Source: Martinezella lusitana
Lineage (GTDB): Bacteria; Pseudomonadota; Alphaproteobacteria; Rhizobiales; Rhizobiaceae
Length of the DNA: 64,000 nucleotides
Assembly (NCBI RefSeq): GCF_014207095.1
Contig: NZ_JACHBG010000015.1
Span: 62,001-126,000, forward strand
Reading direction: 5' to 3'
A program made the position numbers and the translations under genes. The notes beneath the pieces were generated by a model. That model saw only the letters and a program-made list of their open reading frames with translations. It did not search any database and was not told the DNA's origin. Each line of letters opens with the position of its first letter. Position 1 is the first letter of the stretch. Below are positions 19,785 through 27,885 of the stretch, in pieces.

Positions 19785-19822
19785 CTGTCACACGCTTGTC
19801 ACGACTCACCAATAGATATAAA
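19785..19822 (+). promoter_or_regulatory. Pho box and -10 for phnGHIJKL
   Basis: CTGTCAC at 19785-19791, spacer ACGC, then TTGTCAC at 19796-19802 fits the PhoB box (two CTGTCAT-type 7-mers spaced by 4). TATAAA at 19817-19822 lies 14 bases downstream, near the spacing expected when the Pho box replaces the -35 element. This points to induction by phosphate starvation. Confidence 0.75.
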
Positions 19823-19837
19823 TCTACATTGTATGGT

Positions 19838-19855
19838 TGTCTATATCAATAGACA
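19838..19855. promoter_or_regulatory. PhnF operator
   Basis: TGTCTAT at 19838-19844 and ATAGACA at 19849-19855 are a perfect inverted repeat with a 4-base centre. It lies between the likely -10 (19817-19822) and the phnG start, where a bound repressor would block transcription. A weaker related repeat, TAGAT/ATCTA, spans 19813-19826. GntR/HutC-subfamily regulators bind sites of this form. Confidence 0.75.
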
Positions 19856-19871
19856 TTTAGAGGAAGATGCG

Positions 19872-20348
19872 ATGAATTCAGCACAGAGGCAGGAAGCAGC
19901 CGCACAGGAGCGCCGGGAACGCAAGCGCGTTGCCGATCTTCTGGCGCAGGCCGAGCGCGACGAGCTAGAAGCGGCGTGGGAGGCATTGCCGAGCAAGCCG
20001 GTGGTGCAGCCGGTGCGCGGCCCGGAAACGGGGCTGGTCATGGTACGCGGCCGTATCGGCGGCGGCGGCTCGCCCTTCAATCTCGGTGAGGTCACGGTGA
20101 CCCGCGCCACCATCCGGCTGGTATCCGGCACGATCGGTCACGCCCATGCGCTGGGCACGGATCGCGACAAGGCTCGTCTCTCAGCCATCTTCGATGCCCT
20201 TTGGCAGCAGTCGGCCACTAAGGAGTTCGTCGAGAAGACGATCCTGCTGCCGGTCACCGAGCGCATCGCCGAATATGACCGCAAACGCGCCGAAGAGACG
20301 GCTGCGACCCGCGTCGATTTCTTCACCATGGTTCGCGGAGAAGACTGA
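19872..20348 (+). CDS. phnG: C-P lyase core complex subunit PhnG
   Basis: 158 residues from the ATG at 19872, preceded by GAGGAAG. PhnG is part of the PhnGHIJ core that builds ribose 1-phosphonate 5-triphosphate from ATP and a phosphonate. Conserved PhnG stretches are VVQPVRGPETGLVMVRGRI, FNLGEVTVTRATIRL and GHAHALGTD. The first 40 residues are a charged helix. The stop shares one base with the phnH start (TGATG). Confidence 0.95.
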   Translation: MNSAQRQEAAAQERRERKRVADLLAQAERDELEAAWEALPSKPVVQPVRGPETGLVMVRGRIGGGGSPFNLGEVTVTRATIRLVSGTIGHAHALGTDRDKARLSAIFDALWQQSATKEFVEKTILLPVTERIAEYDRKRAEETAATRVDFFTMVRGED

Positions 20349-20971
20349 TGAGCCTCACCACCTCCACCTTCGGCAACGATGCATTGACGGGCGGCTTCGC
20401 CGACCCGGTTTTCGACGGGCAGAGCGTCTTCAAGTTGATGATGGATGCAATGGCCCGCCCCGGCACCTTGCAGACCATCTCGACCGAGGTCGCACCTCCG
20501 GCGCCGCTCGGCATCGCCGCCGGCGCGATCGGGCTTACACTTTGCGATCACGACACGCCGGTCTGGCTCTCCACCAGCCTTGGACGGTCGAGCCTGCCGG
20601 AATGGCTGAGCTTCCATACCGGGGCGCCGATTATCCAGGAACGGCTCGAAGCGGCCTTCGCTTTCATCGAGACCGGCATGGCGCTGTCCTCCTTCAACCA
20701 GTTCGGCATCGGCACTCAGGAATATCCCGATCGCTCGACGACCATCATTCTTGAGATCGAAAGCTTCGAAGGCGGCAAGGATCTGGCGCTTTCCGGCCCG
20801 GGCATCAACGGCGTCAGCATGATCGCTCCCGTAGGCCTGCCGGACAGCTTCCTTCGCATCTGGAACGACAATCGCGCCCTCTTCCCGCGCGGTGCGGACC
20901 TCGTTCTGACCGCCGGCCGGCAGTTCCTCTGCCTGCCGCGCACCACCAAGATCATCGCGACGGAGATGTGA
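20348..20971 (+). CDS. phnH: C-P lyase core complex subunit PhnH
   Basis: 207 residues. A structural subunit of the C-P lyase core with a PLP-transferase-like fold that lacks the PLP site. Typical segments are MMDAMARPGTLQT, LTLCDHDTPVWL and LSGPGINGVS. One-base overlap with phnG and three bases before phnI mark a tightly coupled operon. Confidence 0.95.
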   Translation: MSLTTSTFGNDALTGGFADPVFDGQSVFKLMMDAMARPGTLQTISTEVAPPAPLGIAAGAIGLTLCDHDTPVWLSTSLGRSSLPEWLSFHTGAPIIQERLEAAFAFIETGMALSSFNQFGIGTQEYPDRSTTIILEIESFEGGKDLALSGPGINGVSMIAPVGLPDSFLRIWNDNRALFPRGADLVLTAGRQFLCLPRTTKIIATEM

Positions 20972-20974
20972 CAT

Positions 20975-22084
20975 ATGTATGTTGCCGTAAAGGGTGGCGA
21001 AGCCGCCATCGCCAATGCCCACCGGCTGCTGGCCGACCGTCGCCGCGGCGACCGTTCGCTGCCTGCTGTTGGCATCGACCAGATCGTCGAGCAGCTCGCA
21101 CTCGGCGTCGATCGCGTCATGGCCGAAGCCTCGCTCTATGACCGCACGCTGGCGGCACTTGCCGTCCGCCAGGCGCGTGGCGACATGATCGAAGCGATCT
21201 TCCTGCTGCGCGCCTACCGTACGACACTGCCGCGCTTCGGCTACTCCCAGCCACTCGACACCGCAGCAATGAAGATCGAACGCCGCATCTCGGCAACCTA
21301 CAAGGATTTGCCCGGCGGCCAGCTTCTCGGCCCGACTTTCGACTATACGCACCGCCTGCTCGACCCGAGCCTTTTGACCGACGAGGAGGTGGACGAACCG
21401 ATGCAGCGGCCGGCCGAAGAGGGCCGCGTCATGCGCGTTTCTGAAATTCTCGACCAGGAAGGGTTGATCGAGGGCGACGGCGCCATGCCGGTCGATCATG
21501 AAATCGGCGATCTGACGCGCAAGCCGCTGGAGTTCCCGATGAGCCGCGATCTTCGCCTGCAGGCGCTCGCCCGCGGCGACGAAGGCTTCCTGCTGGCGCT
21601 CGGCTATTCGACGCAGCGTGGCTATGGCCGCACGCATCCCTTCACCGGCGAAATCCGCATCGGCGAAGTGGAAGTGGAACTCGACGTGCCGGAACTCGGC
21701 TTTGCCGTCTCGCTCGGCCGCATCCAGGTGACCGAGTGCCAGATGGTCAACCAGTTCAAGGGTTCGGCCAAGGCGCCGCCGCAGTTTACCCGCGGCTACG
21801 GCCTGGTCTTCGGCCAGAGCGAACGCAAGGCCATGGCCATGTCGCTGGTCGACCGTGCGCTGCGTGCCGACGAGTTCGGTGAAGACATTACTGCGCCGGC
21901 ACAGGACGAAGAGTTCGTCATCTCCCACTCCGACAACGTGCAGGCGACCGGCTTCGTCGAACATCTGAAGCTGCCGCACTATGTCGACTTCCAGGCCGAA
22001 CTCGACCTGGTGCGGCGGATGCGCCGCGATTTCGAGGCCGCTCGCGACAGCGGCATGGATCCCATGACGGAGGCAGCCGAATGA
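20975..22084 (+). CDS. phnI: C-P lyase core complex subunit PhnI
   Basis: 369 residues, close to the family norm. PhnI is the nucleosidase component of the core; with PhnG, PhnH and PhnL it exchanges adenine of ATP for the phosphonate. The start MYVAVKGGEAAI and the segments RAYRTTLPRFGYSQP, LALGYSTQRGYGRTHPF and HVKLPHYVDFQ-like end (FVEHLKLPHYVDFQAELD) are PhnI hallmarks. The last 4 bases overlap phnJ. Confidence 0.96.
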   Translation: MYVAVKGGEAAIANAHRLLADRRRGDRSLPAVGIDQIVEQLALGVDRVMAEASLYDRTLAALAVRQARGDMIEAIFLLRAYRTTLPRFGYSQPLDTAAMKIERRISATYKDLPGGQLLGPTFDYTHRLLDPSLLTDEEVDEPMQRPAEEGRVMRVSEILDQEGLIEGDGAMPVDHEIGDLTRKPLEFPMSRDLRLQALARGDEGFLLALGYSTQRGYGRTHPFTGEIRIGEVEVELDVPELGFAVSLGRIQVTECQMVNQFKGSAKAPPQFTRGYGLVFGQSERKAMAMSLVDRALRADEFGEDITAPAQDEEFVISHSDNVQATGFVEHLKLPHYVDFQAELDLVRRMRRDFEAARDSGMDPMTEAAE

Positions 22085-22992
22085 CCGAACTCGCCACCTA
22101 CAACTTCGCCTATCTCGACGAGCAGACCAAGCGGATGATCCGCCGCGCCATCCTGAAGGCAATCGCCATCCCCGGCTATCAGGTGCCCTTCGCCTCGCGC
22201 GAAATGCCGATGCCCTACGGCTGGGGCACCGGCGGCGTTCAGCTGACGGCGGCGATCATCGGGCCGCAGGACGTGCTGAAGGTCATCGACCAGGGTGCCG
22301 ACGACACGACCAATGCCGTCTCGATCCGCGCCTTCTTCCAGAAGGTCGCCAATGTGGCGGTCACCACCCGCACGGAAGAGGCGACCATCATCCAGACGCG
22401 TCATCGCATCCCAGAAACCAAGCTCGGCCCGAACCAGGTGCTCGTCTATCAGGTGCCGACCCCAGAGCCGCTGCGCTATCTGGAGCCGCGCGAAACCGAG
22501 ACCCGCAAGATGCACGCGCTTGAGGAATACGGCCTCATGCATGTGAAGCTCTACGAAGACATCGCCCGTAACGGCCGTATCGCCACGACCTATGCCTATC
22601 CGGTCAAGGTTGCGGGACGCTACGTCATGGACCCGTCGCCGACGCCGAAGTTCGACAATCCGAAAATGCATCAGTCCGATGCGCTGCAGCTCTTCGGCGC
22701 GGGACGTGAGAAGCGGATTTATGCCGTGCCGCCCTATACCGAAGTCGTCAGCCTCGACTTCGAGGACCATCCTTTCGAGGTCCAGCGCTTCGACAAGCCC
22801 TGTACTCTTTGCGGCGCCGAGCAGGTCTATCTCGACGAGGTGATCCTCGACGACAAGGGCGGGCGTATGTTCGTCTGCTCCGACACCGATTTCTGCGAGG
22901 ACCGCCGTGCCCATGGTCATGTCGGCCCTATGCTGGCACCAAATGGGCTTGCAGCCGATGGATTGCCTGGTAGCAAGGAGGCTGCCGAATGA
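22081..22992 (+). CDS. phnJ: Alpha-D-ribose 1-methylphosphonate 5-phosphate C-P lyase PhnJ
   Basis: 303 residues. This is the radical-SAM enzyme that breaks the carbon-phosphorus bond, giving the hydrocarbon and 5-phosphoribosyl 1,2-cyclic phosphate. The cluster and catalytic cysteines are intact as C-X2-C-X21-C-X5-C at residues 241, 244, 266 and 272, the same numbering as in E. coli; the fourth is the thiyl-radical Cys. MPYGWGTGGVQ and MHQSDALQLFGAGRE-type segments (KMHQSDALQLF) are also conserved. Four-base overlaps join it to phnI and phnK. Confidence 0.98.
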   Translation: MTELATYNFAYLDEQTKRMIRRAILKAIAIPGYQVPFASREMPMPYGWGTGGVQLTAAIIGPQDVLKVIDQGADDTTNAVSIRAFFQKVANVAVTTRTEEATIIQTRHRIPETKLGPNQVLVYQVPTPEPLRYLEPRETETRKMHALEEYGLMHVKLYEDIARNGRIATTYAYPVKVAGRYVMDPSPTPKFDNPKMHQSDALQLFGAGREKRIYAVPPYTEVVSLDFEDHPFEVQRFDKPCTLCGAEQVYLDEVILDDKGGRMFVCSDTDFCEDRRAHGHVGPMLAPNGLAADGLPGSKEAAE

Positions 22993-23765
22993 CCGATACA
23001 CCGCTTCTGAAAGTCAAGGACATCTCGAAATTCTACGGCAGCCGTATCGGGTGCCGTGACGTGTCCTTCGAGCTATGGCCCGGCGAAGTGCTGGCGATCG
23101 TCGGCGAATCCGGCTCCGGCAAGACGACGCTGCTTAACTGCATCTCGACCCGGCTGCTGCCGACGACGGGCAGCGTCGAGTACCATATGCGCGACGAGAC
23201 CTATCGCGATCTCTTCCGCATGAACGAGGCCGAGCGTCGCTTCCTGATGCGCACCGACTGGGGCTTCGTGCATCAGAACCCGGCCGACGGCCTGCGCATG
23301 ACGGTCTCGGCCGGCGCCAATGTCGGCGAACGACTGATGGCGATCGGCAACCGCCACTATGGTAATATCCGCAACACGGCCATCGACTGGCTGGAGCGGG
23401 TCGAGATCGATGCTGACCGTATCGACGACCAGCCGCGCGCCTTCTCCGGCGGCATGCGCCAGCGCCTGCAGATCGCCCGCAATCTGGTGACCGGCCCGCG
23501 CCTGGTATTCATGGACGAGCCGACCGGCGGCCTCGACGTTTCGGTACAAGCGCGTCTGCTCGACCTGGTGCGCGGCCTCGTCAACGATCTCGGCCTGTCG
23601 GCCATCATCGTCACGCACGATCTCGCCGTCGCCCGACTTCTGTCGCATCGCATGATGGTGATGAAGGATGGATACGTCATCGAACACGGCCTGACCGACC
23701 GGGTGCTCGACGATCCGCGCGAACCCTATACGCAACTGCTCGTCTCTTCGATCCTGCAGGTCTGA
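22989..23765 (+). CDS. phnK: C-P lyase accessory ATPase PhnK
   Basis: 258 residues. An ABC-type ATPase that docks on the PhnGHIJ core rather than on a membrane permease. Walker A GESGSGKTTLLN, signature FSGGMRQRLQIARNL, Walker B LVFMDEPTGGLD and switch His in IVTHDLAVA are intact. The ATG overlaps the phnJ stop by 4 bases. Its peptide-importer-like sequence could mislead, but position and length fix the call. Confidence 0.95.
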   Translation: MTDTPLLKVKDISKFYGSRIGCRDVSFELWPGEVLAIVGESGSGKTTLLNCISTRLLPTTGSVEYHMRDETYRDLFRMNEAERRFLMRTDWGFVHQNPADGLRMTVSAGANVGERLMAIGNRHYGNIRNTAIDWLERVEIDADRIDDQPRAFSGGMRQRLQIARNLVTGPRLVFMDEPTGGLDVSVQARLLDLVRGLVNDLGLSAIIVTHDLAVARLLSHRMMVMKDGYVIEHGLTDRVLDDPREPYTQLLVSSILQV

Positions 23766-23774
23766 GGAAGTATC

Positions 23775-24482
23775 ATGGCAACTCCACTCGTCGTTTCCGA
23801 AGTTTTCAAAAGCTTCACCATGCACCTGCGCGACGGCCTGCGCCTGCCAGTCGTCGCCGATGTCTCTTTCTCGGTCGCATCAGGCGAATGCGTCGTGCTC
23901 GGCGGTCCCTCCGGCATCGGCAAGAGCTCGCTGCTGAAAATGATCTACGGCAATTACGCCGTCGACAACGGCCAGATCCTCGTTGCGCACAAGGGCAAGA
24001 TCGTCGATCTCGCCACCGCCGACCCGCGCACGGTGCTTGAAGTTCGCCGGCAAACCATGGGCTATGTCAGCCAGTTCCTGCGCACCGTGCCACGCGTCGC
24101 CGCCATCGACGTCGTTGCCGAGCCGTTGCTGGCCCGTGGCGTAAACGCTGCGGATGCCCGCGAAAAGGCGGCCGGTCTGCTCGCACAGCTGAACCTGCCG
24201 CAGGAGCTTTGGCAGCTGCCGCCCGCCACCTTCTCCGGCGGCGAGCAGCAGCGCGTCAACATCGCACGCGGCTTCATCACGGACCACGCCATCCTGCTGC
24301 TCGACGAACCCACGGCGTCGCTCGATGCCAAAAACCGGGCCGTCGTCGTCGACATGATCGAGAAGAAGAAGCAGGCGGGCGTCGCGCTTCTCGGCATCTT
24401 CCATGATGAGGAAGTCCGCGAGGCCGTCGGCAGCCGTATTCTCGACGTTTCACAGTTTTCGCCGAGGAAGGCAGCAGCATGA
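23775..24482 (+). CDS. phnL: C-P lyase system ATPase PhnL
   Basis: 235 residues, a compact ABC ATPase needed to form the ribosyl-phosphonate triphosphate. Walker A is GGPSGIGKSSLLKM, signature FSGGEQQRVNIARGF, Walker B ILLLDEPTASLD. The PhnL-type stretch GYVSQFLRTVPRVAA is present. It starts 9 bases after phnK and overlaps the acetyltransferase gene by 4 bases. Confidence 0.95.
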   Translation: MATPLVVSEVFKSFTMHLRDGLRLPVVADVSFSVASGECVVLGGPSGIGKSSLLKMIYGNYAVDNGQILVAHKGKIVDLATADPRTVLEVRRQTMGYVSQFLRTVPRVAAIDVVAEPLLARGVNAADAREKAAGLLAQLNLPQELWQLPPATFSGGEQQRVNIARGFITDHAILLLDEPTASLDAKNRAVVVDMIEKKKQAGVALLGIFHDEEVREAVGSRILDVSQFSPRKAAA

Positions 24483-25096
24483 GCCGGAAACTGGGCGAGA
24501 CGCCCTTCATCAGCCCTTCGGCCAGCGTCAACAATTCGACGCTCGGCCGCTATACTGAAGTCTCCGACCGCTGCCGCATCGACGAAGTCGAGATCGGCGA
24601 CTATTCCTACATCATGCAGGATGGCGCCATCTGGTGCGCAACGATCGGCAAGTTCGTCAACATCGCGGCCGCCGTGCGCATCAACGCCACCAATCATCCG
24701 ACATGGCGCGCCACGCTGCACCATTTCACCTATCGTGCCGCCGACTACTGGCCGGATGCCGATATGGAGACGGATTTCTTCACCTGGCGGCGCGACAATC
24801 GCGTCGTCATCGGTCACGACGTATGGATCGGTCATGGCGCCACCATCCTGCCGGGTGTCGCGGTTGGCAACGGTGCGGTCATCGGCGCAGGCGCCGTCGT
24901 CTCGAAGGACGTCGCGCCCTACACGATCGTCGGCGGTGTGCCGGCAAAGCTGATCCGCGAACGCTTTACGGCGGAAGTCGGGGCTCGCATGGACAAGCTT
25001 GCCTGGTGGGACTGGGACCACGACCGCCTTCGCACGGCGCTTGCCGACTTCCGCGCCCTGTCTGTGGAAGATTTTTTGGATCGCTACGCTGCCTGA
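24479..25096 (+). CDS. Phosphonate-cluster hexapeptide-repeat acyltransferase (PhnO/DapH-like)
   Basis: 205 residues of left-handed beta-helix repeats: VNNSTLGRYTEVSDR, then GHDVWIGHGATILPGVAVG and GAVVSKDVAPYTIVGGVPAKL, the xenobiotic/CatB-type acetyltransferase end motif. The catalytic-type His is in NATNHPTWRATLHHF. A hexapeptide transferase family is regularly found in phn clusters; it may acetylate aminoalkylphosphonates, the job PhnO (a GNAT enzyme) does in E. coli. The four-base overlap with phnL supports a role in the pathway. The substrate is inferred. Confidence 0.85.
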   Translation: MSRKLGETPFISPSASVNNSTLGRYTEVSDRCRIDEVEIGDYSYIMQDGAIWCATIGKFVNIAAAVRINATNHPTWRATLHHFTYRAADYWPDADMETDFFTWRRDNRVVIGHDVWIGHGATILPGVAVGNGAVIGAGAVVSKDVAPYTIVGGVPAKLIRERFTAEVGARMDKLAWWDWDHDRLRTALADFRALSVEDFLDRYAA

Positions 25097-25189
25097 GGAC
25101 GCTTTCCGCCCGAGCCGGGCTTGCGCGAGACCCGCGGGCGTTTCAGCCTCAAGCGATCTGTCTAGCCCGGTTTAAGGGAGGAGTTGTTC

Positions 25190-25744
25190 ATGGCAAAGCA
25201 GTTTTCCAGTATCGACGACAGGCTGCGCGATTTCATCGCGCGGCAGCACATCTTCTTCACGGCATCCGCCACGGCAGCCTCACGGGTCAACATCTCGCCG
25301 CGCGAAACGCTCTGCCTGCGCATCATCTCCCCGAACACGGCCATCTATCTCGACCGCACCGGCAGCGGCAACGAGACTTCGGCTCACATGAAGGCCGACG
25401 GGCGGCTGACCATCATGTTCTGCGCGATGGAAGGGCCGCCGATGATCCTTCGCCTCTACGGCCGCGGCAGGATCATCCGTCGGCCATCGCCGGAATACAG
25501 GGAATTGCTGTACACGCATTATGACGGAGACGAGCCGCTGGGCGCGCGACAGATCGTGTGGCTGGATATCGATCTCGTGCAGACGTCCTGCGGCTTCGGC
25601 GTGCCGCTCTTCAACTATGAAGGCGAAAGACCAAGCCTCGACAACTGGGCCAATGCAAAGGGGCCCGATGGCATAGAAGAGTATTGGCGTGAGAAAAACA
25701 CCGTCAGTATGGACGGCTTACCTACCGGTTTATTTGACGACTGA
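25190..25744 (+). CDS. Pyridoxamine 5'-phosphate oxidase-fold protein
   Basis: 184 residues from the ATG at 25190, with GGGAGGAG upstream. The protein has the split-barrel FMN-binding fold of the PPOX family: HIFFTASATAASRVNISP, a Thr/Arg-rich middle, and LRLYGRGRIIRRPSP. Relatives include flavin or F420-type reductases and many of unknown role. It stands 93 bases past the acetyltransferase gene on the same strand and ends in a hairpin before the phnC Pho box, so it may be the last gene of the phnG operon. A role in phosphonate use is only suggested by position. Confidence 0.8.
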   Translation: MAKQFSSIDDRLRDFIARQHIFFTASATAASRVNISPRETLCLRIISPNTAIYLDRTGSGNETSAHMKADGRLTIMFCAMEGPPMILRLYGRGRIIRRPSPEYRELLYTHYDGDEPLGARQIVWLDIDLVQTSCGFGVPLFNYEGERPSLDNWANAKGPDGIEEYWREKNTVSMDGLPTGLFDD

Positions 25745-25769
25745 GGACAACCGAAGGATTCAGTCCTCA
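25742..25769 (+). terminator. Hairpin at the end of the PPOX gene
   Basis: TGAGGAC at 25742-25748 (including the TGA stop) pairs with GTCCTCA at 25763-25769. A few A residues but no U-run follow. It separates the phnG unit from the phnC promoter. Confidence 0.5.
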
Positions 25770-25790
25770 AACGTGTAAAATCGGGGCGAA

Positions 25791-25830
25791 TTGTAACAGC
25801 ACTTACATAAAACTGACATTGGAGCTTCAT
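25791..25830 (+). promoter_or_regulatory. Four tandem Pho-box half-sites upstream of phnC
   Basis: TTGTAAC, CTTACAT, CTGACAT and GCTTCAT start at 25791, 25802, 25813 and 25824, each 7 bases long with 4-base spacers, so an exact 11-base period. CTGACAT matches the CTGTCAT half-site at 6 of 7 positions; the outer ones match less well. Double Pho boxes of this form bind two PhoB dimers. The site lies 136 bases before phnC. Confidence 0.7.
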
Positions 25831-25965
25831 GAAGCGGGACTAATCGGTTGCCTTGTGGTTGGCGCCGGCCCCCTTGAAACTCCCTTCGAGGCAGGGGCGT
25901 GCGCCCATTCTTAGCACCGGTAACGCTGATTTTTTGCAGCCCGGCAGCCGCGAAAGGGAAGCATT

Positions 25966-26820
25966 ATGTTCGAACTCAGGAATGTCTCGCGCCGGTTTGG
26001 CAACAAGCTCGCTGTGGATTCCGTGACTTTGAACATACCCCAGGGCCAGATGGTCGGCATCATCGGCCGTTCCGGCGCCGGCAAGTCGACGCTGCTGCGC
26101 ATGATCAACCGCCTGGCCGATCCGAGTTCCGGCTCCATCCATTTCTCCGGCGTCGAGGTTTCCAAGCTCAAGGGCCGTGCGCTGCGCAGCTGGCAGCGCG
26201 ACTGCGCCATGATCTTCCAGCAGTTCAACCTGGTTCCGCGCCTCGACGTGCTCACCAACGTCATGCTTGGCCGCCTGAACCAGCGCTCCACCGTTCTGAG
26301 CCTGCTCTCCGTCTTCACCCGCGAGGAACGCATTGAAGCGATTGCCGCTCTCGAACGGCTCGGCATCGAACAGACGGCCCTGCAGATGGCCGGCACGCTT
26401 TCAGGCGGCCAGCAGCAGCGCGTCGCCATCTGCCGCGCCTTGATGCAGCAGCCGAAGATGATGCTGGCCGACGAGCCGATCGCTTCGCTCGACCCGCTGA
26501 ACGCCAAGATCGTCATGGATGCGCTGCGCGACATCAATGAGCGCGAAGGCATCACCGTCATCACCAACCTGCACACGCTGGATACTGCCCGCAACTATTG
26601 CGAACGCATCATCGGCATGGCGGCCGGCCGCGTCGTCTTCGACGGCAAGGCATCCGAACTGACGGCCGCTGCCGTCAAGGAAATCTATGGAACCGACAAG
26701 GACGGCGCCGGCATCGACGAGACCATGACGTCGACCGCAATCAACTTCGCCGATCCGGCCGCGCAAGCCGCGGCAACTGAATCTGCTGGCCCGCAACCGC
26801 TGGCGCTGGCCGGTCTCTGA
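25966..26820 (+). CDS. phnC: Phosphonate ABC transporter ATP-binding protein PhnC
   Basis: 284 residues. The ATPase of the PhnCDE importer. Walker A GRSGAGKSTLLR, Q-loop FQQFNLV, signature LSGGQQQRVAICRAL, Walker B MLADEPIASLDP. The PhnC-type EIYGTD sequence appears near the end, followed by about 40 extra Ala-rich residues not needed for the fold. GGGAAGC precedes the ATG. In Sinorhizobium the equivalent transporter was named PhoCDET and also serves phosphate. Confidence 0.95.
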   Translation: MFELRNVSRRFGNKLAVDSVTLNIPQGQMVGIIGRSGAGKSTLLRMINRLADPSSGSIHFSGVEVSKLKGRALRSWQRDCAMIFQQFNLVPRLDVLTNVMLGRLNQRSTVLSLLSVFTREERIEAIAALERLGIEQTALQMAGTLSGGQQQRVAICRALMQQPKMMLADEPIASLDPLNAKIVMDALRDINEREGITVITNLHTLDTARNYCERIIGMAAGRVVFDGKASELTAAAVKEIYGTDKDGAGIDETMTSTAINFADPAAQAAATESAGPQPLALAGL

Positions 26821-26913
26821 GAGAGACGGCCGGGATCGAGAGCCCGCGTCAAGGGCACATTTCTTCTAGACCGAAGGCATCCGGGGACACCGGTTAATCA
26901 GGAGACGAACCCA

Positions 26914-27819
26914 ATGTTGAAGAAGACTCTTCTTGCGGCTACGGCGCTTCTCGCGCTCGTTGGCGGCGCCAACGCTGCAGACCTCAAGGAATTCCGCGTC
27001 GGCATTCTCGGCGGCGAAAACGAAGCCGACCGCCTGCGCAACTACGCCTGCCTTTCCGACCACCTGAAGAAGGAGTTCGGTTTCGAGAAGGTTTCGCTGT
27101 TCCCGGCCGCTGACTATAACGGCGTTATCCAGGGTCTGCTCGGCGGCACGCTCGACTTCGCAGAACTTGGCGCTTCCGGCTACGCAGCCGTCGCCATCAA
27201 AGACCCGAAGGCCGTTACCCCGATCCTGACCACCCAGCAGACCGACGGCGCGACCGGCTACTACTCCATCGGCCTCGCTCTGAAGTCTTCCGGCATCAAG
27301 ACGATCGCCGACGCCAAGGGCAAGAAGCTCGGCTACGCCGATCCGGACTCCACCTCGGGCTACCTCGTTCCGCTGACGCAGATTCCGAAGACCACCGGCG
27401 CTCCGAACGACAAGTTCTTCGCTTCGACCCAGTTCAACGGCGGCCATGAGAACAACCTGCTCGCCGCTTACGACGGCAAGGTCGACGTTGCTGTCGACGA
27501 CTCCTCGGGCATCGGCGACTTCAAGGACGGCTTCACCTCCGGCACCTTCCGCAAGGCTGTCGACAAGGGCACCGTCGACCCAAACAAGCTGGTCGAAGTA
27601 TGGCGCTCGCCGCTGATCCCGAACGGCCCGCTCGTCGTTCGTAACGCTCTCGGCACCGAATGGCAGGCCAAGCTGGCCGACTTCTTCCTGAAGCTGCCGA
27701 CCACGGACGCCAAGTGCTTCAACGCCATCGAAGGCGGCGACTTCAAGGGCTACGTCAAGGTTACCCCGGACTTCTACAACGCCGTTATCGATGTTCGTAA
27801 GGCTGCTATCGGCGGCTAA
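26914..27819 (+). CDS. phnD: Phosphonate ABC transporter substrate-binding protein PhnD
   Basis: 301 residues with a signal peptide (MLKKTLLAATALLALVGGA, cut after NAAD), so periplasmic. Family landmarks are FRVGILGGENEADRL, the ligand loop ELGASGYAAVAI, and YADPDSTSGYLVP with the Ser-Thr-Ser phosphonate-binding cluster. It binds phosphonates and possibly phosphate esters for PhnE1/PhnE2. Codon choice is more biased to C-ending codons than in neighbours, as expected of a highly made binding protein. A hairpin follows the stop. Confidence 0.95.
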   Translation: MLKKTLLAATALLALVGGANAADLKEFRVGILGGENEADRLRNYACLSDHLKKEFGFEKVSLFPAADYNGVIQGLLGGTLDFAELGASGYAAVAIKDPKAVTPILTTQQTDGATGYYSIGLALKSSGIKTIADAKGKKLGYADPDSTSGYLVPLTQIPKTTGAPNDKFFASTQFNGGHENNLLAAYDGKVDVAVDDSSGIGDFKDGFTSGTFRKAVDKGTVDPNKLVEVWRSPLIPNGPLVVRNALGTEWQAKLADFFLKLPTTDAKCFNAIEGGDFKGYVKVTPDFYNAVIDVRKAAIGG

Positions 27820-27836
27820 TCCGCATTCCGATAACT

Positions 27837-27862
27837 GGGCGGCTGGCGACGGCCGCCCTTTT
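27837..27862 (+). terminator. Hairpin with U-run between phnD and phnE1
   Basis: GGGCGGC at 27837-27843 and GCCGCCC at 27852-27858 form a 7-bp GC stem followed by TTTT. It looks like a partial intrinsic terminator that lets less transcription through to the permease genes, or protects the phnCD message. Confidence 0.65.
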
Positions 27863-27885
27863 GCTATTCACAAAGGCAGGATTAC

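Noticed and set aside
19771..19812. Longer phnF start at the TTG
   Set aside because: It would place the Pho box in coding sequence and adds a basic tail without family match. The ATG at 19770 is better.
20138..22162. Minus-strand open frame of 674 codons
   Set aside because: It runs opposite phnG, phnH and phnI, which are certain genes with coupled starts and stops. No domain is visible.
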